A stretch of DNA of 64,000 nt, from contig DHVP01000006.1 in the NCBI GenBank assembly GCA_002412715.1, positions 107,415-171,414 on the forward strand, read 5' to 3'. Below, in pieces: positions 25,079-32,088 of the stretch. Positions within the stretch are counted from its first letter, which is position 1. Every line of letters begins with the position of its first letter. Made by a program: the position numbers and the translations under genes. Source of the DNA: Deltaproteobacteria bacterium UBA5205 (GTDB lineage: Bacteria; Desulfobacterota; Syntrophorhabdia; Syntrophorhabdales; Syntrophorhabdaceae). Under the pieces are notes generated by a model, which was given only the letters and a program-made list of their open reading frames with translations, had not been told where the DNA came from and did no database searches.

Positions 25079-26509
25079 ATGCCTCATGAACGTCTTGTTG
25101 TCATCGGCGGGGTCGCGGCCGGGATGAGCGCCGCGAGTAGTTTTAAACGGCTCAAACCCGAAGCGGAGGCGGTGGTCCTTGAGAAGGACCATTTTATCTC
25201 CTACGGCGCCTGCAGCCTGCCGTACTACATATCGGACGACGTGAAAGACGTGAATATGCTTTTATCCCTCACCCCGAAGGTGGCGACGGAAGAGCGGGGT
25301 ATAACGGTACTGACCCGCCATGAGGCAATGGCCATAGATCCGTCCAAAAAAACGGTCACTGCCAGAAACCTCGATTATGGCGAAGAAATCATCTTCCCTT
25401 ACGACCGACTCGTCATAGCCACGGGCGGACTGCCGGTTCGCCCCCCTCTTCCCGGCATAGACCTCGATCATGTCTTTACTTTAAGAACACTCGACGACGG
25501 TATTCAAATAAAAAAATTCATCGACCAGTGGACGTCATTCGAACCCTGTGTCGGACCTCAATGCGTTTACGTAAACCCCTTCGGGACACAAAAAAGACCG
25601 ATGAGGGCCGTCGTCGTCGGCGGCGGGTACATCGGCATGGAGATGTGCGAATCTCTGAGAAAGAGAGGTCTTGAAGTGACGGTTTTTGAAAAGATGGACC
25701 GCGTTCTCGGCAATATGGACATAAGCATCACCGCCATCGTCGAAGAGAAGATCACGGCTGAAGGTGTGGCGCTCATGAAAGGAGTGTCTGTCGAAGGGTT
25801 CGAGTCAGACGGCGACACCCTTTCCGGGGTCATCACCGATAAAGGACCTTTCGACGCCGACATGGTCCTCATGGTGATCGGTGCACGGCCGAATACCAGC
25901 CTGGCCGTCGCGGCAGGGATGGAACTTGGCGCAGCAGGAGCCATCAAGGTCGATGAGTACTTGAGGACCAGCATTCCCGACGTCTATGCTGCCGGAGACT
26001 GTGCTGAAGCGACGCAGCTCGTGACAGGCAAAAAAGTCTACATCCCGCTGGGAACAACGGCCAACAAGCAGGGAAGAATCGCCGGTGAGAACGCCGCCGG
26101 TTTGAACAACGCCTTCGAGGGGATCGTCGGAACGGCGGTAACGAAGATCTTCGATCTCGAAGTGGCCCGCACGGGCCTCGCACCCCTCGAGGCCGAAAGG
26201 GAAGGTATCGATCACTTTGTGTCGACAATCACAGGCAGATCGCGCAGCAGCGCATACCCTGAGGGCAAACCGATCACGGTGACCTACGTAGTCGAGAGGG
26301 GATCCGGAAGACTCCTTGGCGCCCAGATGGCAGGGGCCGAAGGTGTTGCCCACAGGATCGATACCCTCGCAGCTGGACTGTACAACAGGATGACAATCGC
26401 GGATATTGCCCGCCTCGACCTTGCCTACGCGCCTCCTTTCGCCACAGTATGGGACCCCATTCTGGTTGCAGCCAATGTTGCTTTGAAAACATTGCAAAGG
26501 GGAACGTAA
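25079..26509 (+). CDS. FAD-dependent CoA-disulfide/persulfide reductase-like oxidoreductase
   Basis: A 476-residue two-dinucleotide-binding flavoprotein. The FAD motif is VIGGVAAGMSAAS near residue 8, and the single active cysteine C45 is in SYGACSLPYY, the signature of CoA-disulfide reductases and NADH-dependent persulfide reductases. The NAD motif is VVVGGGYIGMEM (178-189), and AAGDCAE is the second FAD motif. It lacks a C-terminal rhodanese domain. A CVGPQC pair (C157, C162) sits in an insertion just before the NAD domain. Its position behind the YeeE/YedE genes suggests handling of imported sulfur. AAGGAG precedes the ATG. Confidence 0.85.
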   Translation: MPHERLVVIGGVAAGMSAASSFKRLKPEAEAVVLEKDHFISYGACSLPYYISDDVKDVNMLLSLTPKVATEERGITVLTRHEAMAIDPSKKTVTARNLDYGEEIIFPYDRLVIATGGLPVRPPLPGIDLDHVFTLRTLDDGIQIKKFIDQWTSFEPCVGPQCVYVNPFGTQKRPMRAVVVGGGYIGMEMCESLRKRGLEVTVFEKMDRVLGNMDISITAIVEEKITAEGVALMKGVSVEGFESDGDTLSGVITDKGPFDADMVLMVIGARPNTSLAVAAGMELGAAGAIKVDEYLRTSIPDVYAAGDCAEATQLVTGKKVYIPLGTTANKQGRIAGENAAGLNNAFEGIVGTAVTKIFDLEVARTGLAPLEAEREGIDHFVSTITGRSRSSAYPEGKPITVTYVVERGSGRLLGAQMAGAEGVAHRIDTLAAGLYNRMTIADIARLDLAYAPPFATVWDPILVAANVALKTLQRGT

Positions 26510-26591
26510 CTATAGTATATAATTGTTAGTCACTCATTATAGGGACGGCAGTCAACGGAATCCAGGACTCTATAACCCGGGAGAGATCAGA

Positions 26592-27074
26592 ATGCTGCAC
26601 CACATGTTGTCATCGGTTCAGGAACGTATAGCCATGATAGAGAAATCTCAGTGGGGTGAGGGTTTGAGCCGCGATGACATGGATCGGTTCGCGCAGTACC
26701 TCTATCTCGCCAGGGCCCAGCCGAATGAGTCCATCTTCAATGAAGGCGCCATCGAGCCTTATATGTGTTTCGTGGCAGACGGGCTGGTAAAGGTCACGAA
26801 AGGCGATTCGAAAAAAAACGTAAAGACAATCTGCGAGATCGGTCCCGGCAGGACCGTAGGGGAGATGAGCATCATCGACGGTTTGCCCCGGTCCGCGTCG
26901 GCAGTGGCGGTTGAAGAAACCGTCGTCCTTGTCCTCACCAAGGAAAATTTCGAGCTCTTGATAAATGATAATCCCAAACTCGGTGTAGCCCTCTTCCAGA
27001 GGCTGGCCCAGATGATAAGCCACAGGCTCCGCGTCTCGGACTGGATGCTGGTGGAATACATATACGAATCATAG
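26592..27074 (+). CDS. Cyclic nucleotide-binding (CRP-type) domain protein without DNA-binding domain
   Basis: A 160-residue protein consisting of a cNMP-binding beta-roll: the phosphate-binding cassette region is TVGEMSIIDGLPRSASAVA, and a C-terminal helix follows. No helix-turn-helix is present, so it is a ligand-binding module rather than a complete CRP/FNR regulator. The ATG at 26592 has GAGAG upstream and is preferred over a TTG 69 bp earlier. It follows the flavoprotein by about 80 bp and may share its transcript. Ligand and partner are unknown. Confidence 0.8.
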   Translation: MLHHMLSSVQERIAMIEKSQWGEGLSRDDMDRFAQYLYLARAQPNESIFNEGAIEPYMCFVADGLVKVTKGDSKKNVKTICEIGPGRTVGEMSIIDGLPRSASAVAVEETVVLVLTKENFELLINDNPKLGVALFQRLAQMISHRLRVSDWMLVEYIYES

Positions 27075-27208
27075 AAACCGCTTTCGGGCTTCGGGCTTCG
27101 GGCTTCGGGTAAAAGATAAACCATAGAAGTTACGATCCTTCCGCGCAGTCTTCGCATTGCCTTCCGCACCGTACAAAGTCTTGATTCTCATTCCCGGGTT
27201 ATGATGCA

Positions 27209-27250
27209 TCATTCCTGGGTCTTTGTTCGTCATTCCTGGGTCTTTGTTCG
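27209..27250. repeat. 21-bp tandem repeat
   Basis: TCATTCCTGGGTCTTTGTTCG occurs twice in a row (27209-27229, 27230-27250). A degenerate copy precedes it near 27188, and the first bases of a further copy merge into the MITE left end. Confidence 0.8.
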
Positions 27251-27412
27251 TCATTCCGGCGAAGGCCGGAAACCAGGAAGAACTTTCACACGACGGTAAG
27301 CACACGTATGCGAGGCACCATGTGGTGTTGATGGAGAACAGTTAGATGTCCTTTCGCCTGATAGTTCCGTATTCGTAGTCTCTCCTGGTTTCCGGCCTTC
27401 GCCGGAATGACG
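27249..27412. mobile_element. MITE-like unit with perfect 30-bp inverted ends
   Basis: Perfect 30-bp inverted repeats (27249-27278 and 27383-27412), each carrying the palindrome CCGGCGAAGGCCGG, flank 104 bp without coding capacity. Related single copies occur near 15375, 15521, 24966, 36560 and 51410. Confidence 0.72.
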
Positions 27413-27607
27413 ATGACGGAAGAGGCGGGGGAGCATTACACGATAGAGGCTGACTGTTCGGTGGAACTGGAAGTACTTCGGGACCCTGTGGCTGGTGATA
27501 ATAATTCGCGAGGTTGAAGATCTTCCCTGACTCTTCAGTCCCCTCTTATCGAAGAAGGGACATGTTCTTTACCCGAAACGCGAAACCCGAAACAACCCGC
27601 ACCGTCT

Positions 27608-28045
27608 CTAGAACCTTTCCATATGTCCTGACTGGCACTTGGGGCATCGTTTGTCGGTCATTTCCAGGAGCGTTCTGATGCGTTCCGATTTGCAGTGGGG
27701 GCATTCGAGGGTGTCTTTTCTAAGATCAAGGCCGAACTGCCCGAGGCAATCGATGCAGACACACGCCGACAGGTAGCCTACACGTTCTTCCATGATATCG
27801 ATGATCGCCTCCTGCGATGCGGCCAGGATTTCACAGTTGCGAAGCGATTCCTCTTCCATGCGGAGCATCTGGGCGATTATCTCTCGTTCACCGTGGTCTC
27901 TTAAGGGTATCCTGTCACCCCTGTCATTCCGCAGATAAAGAAAACCACCGTTCGATTCGTCCAGGATAAATCCGCAGAAATTGCACCGGTAACCATAAAT
28001 CGTCGTTCTTTCGTGGAAATCTGCCTCAATTCTTTCCGGGTTCAT
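27608..28045 (-). CDS. Zinc-ribbon protein of unknown function
   Basis: A 145-residue protein with an N-terminal ribbon YRCNFCGFILDE, a central helical part, a CVCIDC pair and a C-terminal double ribbon (CPHC, CPKC), so it probably binds two or three zinc ions. I do not recognise a family. The ATG at 28045 is preceded by AAGGAG and lies 20 bp inside the end of the deoxyribosyltransferase-like gene, so the two are translationally coupled. It may be an adaptor or nucleic acid-binding partner of that enzyme, which is inference from coupling only. Confidence 0.7.
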   Translation of the reverse strand: MNPERIEADFHERTTIYGYRCNFCGFILDESNGGFLYLRNDRGDRIPLRDHGEREIIAQMLRMEEESLRNCEILAASQEAIIDIMEERVGYLSACVCIDCLGQFGLDLRKDTLECPHCKSERIRTLLEMTDKRCPKCQSGHMERF

Positions 28046-28505
28046 GACTATCACGCTCCTTTGATATGTAGTACCACTCAAACATGCGGGCCAGTTTTGC
28101 GATCTGTGCGTCCTGCAATATGTTGTCAACTTTTTCCCTGGCGGCGCCGATAAGCATGGCATTTGCCTCGTCGCAGCTTGCCTTCGATATGAGGATGACG
28201 GGAATATTGATCGCATGGGCATAACCGGCCTCAAAGGCCACGCCGGTGTCGCCGTCGTCTACAAGGGCCACGACAAGATCGCATTCTTCCAGCATTCGAA
28301 GACACGTTTTCATGACGGTCCTGCTGAGCTTCACCTTTGTTTCCCTATTGCCCTCTATATTCGGCGTATCATCGAAGGGATCGACAATACCGACTGCCTT
28401 TCCATAATCGGTCTGCCCGAGGGCAGTCCTCAGCTTTTCCAGGAATTCCCTCTTGAATCGTTCCTGGGAGTCGTTGAAGCAAGGATGAGCAAAATAAACG
28501 TACAC
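28026..28505 (-). CDS. Nucleoside 2-deoxyribosyltransferase-like protein
   Basis: A 159-residue Rossmann-like protein. VYFAHPCF at the N-terminus and DLVVALVDDGDTGVAFEAGYA, with an acidic residue and the GxxxExGYA segment, match the nucleoside deoxyribosyltransferase/TIR-adjacent superfamily. These enzymes cleave or exchange the N-glycosidic bond of (deoxy)nucleosides or nucleotides. The GTG start at 28505 is chosen because AGGAGG lies 7 nt before it; a longer frame has no such site. It overlaps the zinc-ribbon gene and lies behind a 250-nt highly structured leader. Housekeeping salvage and defence-type nucleotide depletion are both possible. Confidence 0.75.
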   Translation of the reverse strand: MYVYFAHPCFNDSQERFKREFLEKLRTALGQTDYGKAVGIVDPFDDTPNIEGNRETKVKLSRTVMKTCLRMLEECDLVVALVDDGDTGVAFEAGYAHAINIPVILISKASCDEANAMLIGAAREKVDNILQDAQIAKLARMFEWYYISKERDSHEPGKN

Positions 28506-28559
28506 TGTCACTCCTCCTCGCCGGCCGATGCCGGCCCGCAGATATCGTGTGCGAGGTGA

Positions 28560-28803
28560 ATGCCCGGGGAGCATAAATAGGGGATATTTTCCCCCCGGGC
28601 ATGTACGAAGCTGTAACTTACGGTGGGGAGGAAACAGCGATGGTTGATCTCAATACCGAAAAGAATGCCAGCGGCTGCCGTTACGGCCTTCGCGAATGCC
28701 GGGCCCCTGCAACCCAACACTCGATGCCGCTGGCATTCTTTTCGGTATTCTCCTGATTCGCCCTTCATTTGTGTGGTTTCCTCGTTCATACCCACCACGT
28801 TAC
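28560..28803 (-). promoter_or_regulatory. Large structured leader RNA/inverted-repeat element upstream of the deoxyribosyltransferase-like gene
   Basis: A perfect 24-bp inverted repeat (28652-28675 with 28726-28749) encloses a 50-nt loop. It is itself enclosed by GAGGAAAC/GTTTCCTC (28628-28635, 28776-28783), GGTGGG/CCCACC (28622-28627, 28791-28796) and GTAAC/GTTAC (28613-28617, 28799-28803). A separate 10-bp hairpin, ATGCCCGGGG, follows at 28560-28602. No T-run is present, so a simple terminator is unlikely. It lies between the prepilin stop and the GTG at 28505. Confidence 0.65.
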
Positions 28804-29435
28804 AGCCTGAAAAACAGAGTAAATTTCCCGCCTGCGGCCCTGGTGTAATCTCCCGAGCCCTGTATGCCGCCCGTGCTCCAGATACCGTCGTCATACCGCC
28901 TGTCCAGATCCCGGCAAGCGTCTGACGGGACATCTTCGAAGGCAAGCCAGTGACCGGCGGCGGTACCCACACTATTGTAGGTCAGGGCAACGTTGCCGCT
29001 GAATGCGTGTCTGGGATTGGCAAACCCCGCGCCGCTCACGTAATTGGTCTTTCTGAGTTCAAACCATAGATCGCATTGTTCGGTCCCTGTTTCCCTGCAG
29101 GCGAAATTCGGTGCAGTTGCCCCCGCCCCCACACCCACGCGGCCATTGCCGTTGCCGTTCGCAGCGCCGCTGAATTTTTTTGAGGCATTGGGATCGTCAC
29201 CCGGATAATAGGCAAAACGCTCGCGGTAACCGTAAAAGGCACCCGCGATCTTTTCCTTCTGATTAACAAGCTGTTTCAGCTGACCGTTCACGATAAGCGC
29301 CTGACCCTTTACAACAAGTCCGATGATGATTCCGATGATCACCATGACGACGGCGAGCTCAATGACTGTGAAACCATTTCGCCCGGTCGCCTTTCTGTCA
29401 TGATGAAGCCTTTCGTATTTGGCTTTTGTCTCCAT
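28800..29435 (-). CDS. Prepilin-type N-methylation protein
   Basis: A 211-residue pilin-like protein. The prepilin peptidase site is RNG|FTVIEL with Glu at mature position 5 and a long hydrophobic helix VVMVIIGIIIGLVV. The charged leader is about 21 residues. The ATG at 29435 was preferred to a TTG further upstream; neither has a strong ribosome site. The soluble domain contains two cysteine pairs but no recognisable pseudopilin calcium site. It is separate from the main pilus locus, near a two-component pair, and may be a specialised minor pilin. Confidence 0.78.
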   Translation of the reverse strand: METKAKYERLHHDRKATGRNGFTVIELAVVMVIIGIIIGLVVKGQALIVNGQLKQLVNQKEKIAGAFYGYRERFAYYPGDDPNASKKFSGAANGNGNGRVGVGAGATAPNFACRETGTEQCDLWFELRKTNYVSGAGFANPRHAFSGNVALTYNSVGTAAGHWLAFEDVPSDACRDLDRRYDDGIWSTGGIQGSGDYTRAAGGKFTLFFRL

Positions 29436-29602
29436 GTCTACACTCAATATATTGGGAAAAAATAAGGCCTGCAAGATGTAGAATTAATTTACAGATAGGG
29501 TGATTTTACAGGTAATTTTGGTTTACAGATAAGGTGAATTTACGGGTAAATCGGGTTTACAGATAAGAGATATTTACAATGAATCGGAAAAAACCATGAA
29601 TA

Positions 29603-30712
29603 TTAAAGAGTTTGATCTGCGGTAAGGCTGAGGGGTCCGGCGCCTTTCATGAGAGTGACCGTAAATTCCACGCCCCGGTTGGTATTTGCCACGGTCATAT
29701 TGCCGCCAAATTTTTTTACAACGTGCCTGGCCTGAAAGAGGCCGATACCCAGTCCCGACTTCTTTGTCGTGTAGAAAGGCTCAAACATCCGTTCGATATC
29801 CTTGATGGGACTACCCGTATCATAGATAATCACCGTTACTGTTTCGCCTTCTTCCCGAACGAAAGCAAAACACTCCAGTTGCGGTTCACTCGTGGCCTTC
29901 TCGTGAATGTTTTTTATTATATTGTCGAAGACGGTCACCAGTTTGTGCTTCTGTGAAAAGACACTGCCGCGTCCCGTTGCTTCGCCCCTGATACCGTAGA
30001 GCTCGAAAAGCTCTCGCACCAGGGCGCCAACATCAACTTCCTGCTCATCGCTTTCCTCATCTTCCTTTTCCGTGCCAATCTCCAGCGTAGCCAGGATCTT
30101 GTCGGTCCTTATGGAAAGCGCGGGGGCCGACTCCCGCAGGTATTCAATGAACCTGTGCTCACGCTCCGGCCCGGTGACCCTCCCGACATTATAGAGGAGC
30201 CCCTTGATGAACTGGGTCACATTCTTCACATCGTGGAGCAGAAACGCCTGAAGCTTTGAAAAATTGTAGAGCGCCTCATTGGCCACCTTTATTCTCATAA
30301 GCAGATCCATTTCAATGAGGAGAAGGAGCGTCTCAAAGATGATCATATAAATGTATCTCTGATAGCCGCGCGGGCTGGCAGCCACTATACCGAGACCTAT
30401 GGAATAGTCAGGTCGTGTAATATTCCGGGTAATCGTTCTTTTATGCGCCGGCCCCGGTTTTGAGAAGGAACTTTCGCCGTAGGTGATATCGTAAAAGATA
30501 TCCTCAATCTCGGCCTTCCTCATGAGATCCCGTGCCCTGGGTAGGAAAAGGGCAATATCGTAGTTGCACTCCCTGTTCGTCTCCACCATCATCAACTGGA
30601 CCTTGAAGGCACGATTGGTAAGGTAGCGCAGGTAAAAAAGGATGACGAGCACGACCAGGCCGGACACGATGACAAACATGTACATCGATTGGATGAGCTT
30701 AAGCGTCAGCAT
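29603..30712 (-). CDS. Membrane-anchored sensor histidine kinase
   Basis: A 369-residue histidine kinase with one N-terminal membrane helix (about 10-30), a second hydrophobic stretch around 120-140, and a phosphoacceptor motif FLLHDVKNVTQFI that deviates from the standard HExxNP form. The ATPase domain has DNIIKNIHEKA (N box), IYDTGSPI (G1) and GLGIGLF (G2). The HDxKN type acceptor resembles PrsK-like kinases. The gene overlaps the end of the upstream response regulator gene by 14 bp, so they form a two-component pair. Confidence 0.85.
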   Translation of the reverse strand: MLTLKLIQSMYMFVIVSGLVVLVILFYLRYLTNRAFKVQLMMVETNRECNYDIALFLPRARDLMRKAEIEDIFYDITYGESSFSKPGPAHKRTITRNITRPDYSIGLGIVAASPRGYQRYIYMIIFETLLLLIEMDLLMRIKVANEALYNFSKLQAFLLHDVKNVTQFIKGLLYNVGRVTGPEREHRFIEYLRESAPALSIRTDKILATLEIGTEKEDEESDEQEVDVGALVRELFELYGIRGEATGRGSVFSQKHKLVTVFDNIIKNIHEKATSEPQLECFAFVREEGETVTVIIYDTGSPIKDIERMFEPFYTTKKSGLGIGLFQARHVVKKFGGNMTVANTNRGVEFTVTLMKGAGPLSLTADQTL

Positions 30713-31307
30713 CGATGTCCTCCCGCCTGAAACCGAATTTCTTTATGAAGTAATAGAGACTCTCTCTCTTGACGCCAAGAAGCTTGGCCGATTTGTAGAC
30801 GTTGAAGTTCGTATCCTTGAGAACTTTGAGAATAATATTCTTCTCCGCCTCCTCCCTGGCCGGCTGAAGTCCCTTCCCGACTTCGATGCCGAAGGTTATC
30901 TTCGCGAGGCCCTGCTCCTCGAGCTTGCGTTCGGTATCGCGAAAAAGAATGGCGCGTTCGATGGAAAAAAGCACCTGTTCAATGGAAGCTGGCTTGACGA
31001 GATAGTCGAAAGCCCCCGATTTAATGGCCTCAAGTGCGGCGCTTTCCGTCTTCTGTCCCGTAAGAATGATGACCTTTATGCCGAAATTCTCGAGAATATA
31101 ATGTAGGAGCCTCAACCCTTCATCGGGAGTGTTCTCATGGGGAGGAAGCCCCAGGTCGAGGACCGCAAGGGTAATGCCGTGCTTGTTAAGAAGGTTGATG
31201 GCCTTCCTTACGTCCCCGGCCTCGAGGACCTCGAAACGCTCCTCCAGGGCAAAACGCATCTGAGCCCTGAGAGCTACATCATCCTCTGTCAGTAGAATGG
31301 TTTCCAT
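30699..31307 (-). CDS. Response regulator with receiver and Fis-type HTH, no AAA+ domain
   Basis: A 202-residue regulator. The receiver domain has the acidic pair TEDD, the phospho-acceptor Asp in AVLDLGLPP, Thr in ILTGQ and Lys in YLVKPAS. A C-terminal Fis-type helix-turn-helix follows (residues about 150-195). The sigma-54-interacting AAA+ domain that normally separates these parts is missing, so it cannot activate sigma-54 promoters by itself. It is first in a two-gene operon with the histidine kinase. Confidence 0.88.
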   Translation of the reverse strand: METILLTEDDVALRAQMRFALEERFEVLEAGDVRKAINLLNKHGITLAVLDLGLPPHENTPDEGLRLLHYILENFGIKVIILTGQKTESAALEAIKSGAFDYLVKPASIEQVLFSIERAILFRDTERKLEEQGLAKITFGIEVGKGLQPAREEAEKNIILKVLKDTNFNVYKSAKLLGVKRESLYYFIKKFGFRREDIDADA

Positions 31308-31437
31308 GGATATTCCGGATAATCATTATAATAGTACTAACGGAGAACACTTTTAAAGAGGTTTTTCATATAATTTGCCTGCAGGGCAGGTTTTTCCTGC
31401 GGGAATGGTCGCTGCAGCTCTACTGCCGCACCATTAT

Positions 31438-32088
31438 CTAACTTTCCAGAGGTTCAAGCTCTTCGAGTTCAAACAGGTTCGGTTCTTTCTTCGCCCTTAC
31501 CCATATGCTCATAAAGAGTTCGGAATACCCCGAAGCCATGGAAGACATGGGAAACCCACCATCTTTCAGCATGGCGAGAATCTGTTTCCTTGAATGTGTG
31601 GCCTTGTATCCCCGAATCTCAACAGGGCTTAGCACACTGAGCCTGACAAGCAGATCCAGCACTCCTTTGGTACATCTGGTCGGCGTAGTCATGATGAAAA
31701 CACCACCAGGTTTGAGAACCCTTTCGATTTCCTGAACGATACGAAGCCTCCACTTCATTCCCAGTTGTTCCCAGACAGCCAGCATGGTGACGACATCGAA
31801 GAAACTGCTGTCAAAGGGTATGCGGGCGGAATATTCGAGGTCAATATCGACAAGAGCGACGTCGTGCCTTCTCTTCAGGTCCATCCTGAGTTCTCTGTCG
31901 ATCCCCTTGTGGAGGCCGTATTTTTCGGAAAAGTCCATTTCAGCATGAAAATTGCGAAAGAACCCGCAACCGATATCGAGAATTCGGCCCCGTTTCAATA
32001 CTGAAGGCAAAAGTGCATTCGCCTTCAGAGCAGACCTTTTTGCGGCAAAAAGCTGCCAGCGAGCGAAGCGTTGTTTGTCAGCCGTCAT
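31438..32088 (-). CDS. Class I SAM-dependent methyltransferase
   Basis: A 216-residue methyltransferase with motif I GRILDIGCG, an acidic loop VDIDLE, motif IV FDVVTMLAVWEQL and ALKPGG-like VLKPGGVFIMTTP. The substrate is unknown. Its start overlaps the end of the YfhO-like gene by 4 bp, so the two are co-translated, and a role in modifying a surface glycan or its lipid carrier is plausible. It is the last gene of the minus-strand run that begins with the major pilin. Confidence 0.85.
   Translation of the reverse strand: MTADKQRFARWQLFAAKRSALKANALLPSVLKRGRILDIGCGFFRNFHAEMDFSEKYGLHKGIDRELRMDLKRRHDVALVDIDLEYSARIPFDSSFFDVVTMLAVWEQLGMKWRLRIVQEIERVLKPGGVFIMTTPTRCTKGVLDLLVRLSVLSPVEIRGYKATHSRKQILAMLKDGGFPMSSMASGYSELFMSIWVRAKKEPNLFELEELEPLES

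Larger units (their letters stand above)
27081..27599. repeat. Composite repeat region bracketed by CTTCGGG heptamers
   Basis: This gene-free interval of about 530 bp begins with four 7-bp units CTTCGGG (27081-27110) and ends with the inverted type CCCGAAA (27571-27599). Between them are a 21-bp tandem repeat (27209-27250) and a MITE-like palindromic unit (27249-27412). The heptamers differ in sequence from the TAATGGG family but share its 7-bp period and bracketing habit. Confidence 0.75.

Noticed and set aside
26592..27074. Full CRP/FNR transcription regulator
   Set aside because: Only the cyclic-nucleotide-binding domain is present; there is no C-terminal helix-turn-helix, so it was not linked to the operator at 63854.
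28505..28803. Retron (inverted-repeat RNA next to a nucleoside deoxyribosyltransferase-like gene)
   Set aside because: Some retrons use a deoxyribosyltransferase-like effector, but no reverse transcriptase gene is present within the window on either strand near this locus.
28508..28972. 154-residue open frame on the minus strand through the structured leader
   Set aside because: It is read through the inverted repeats and the end of the prepilin gene in another frame, and the protein has no recognisable features.
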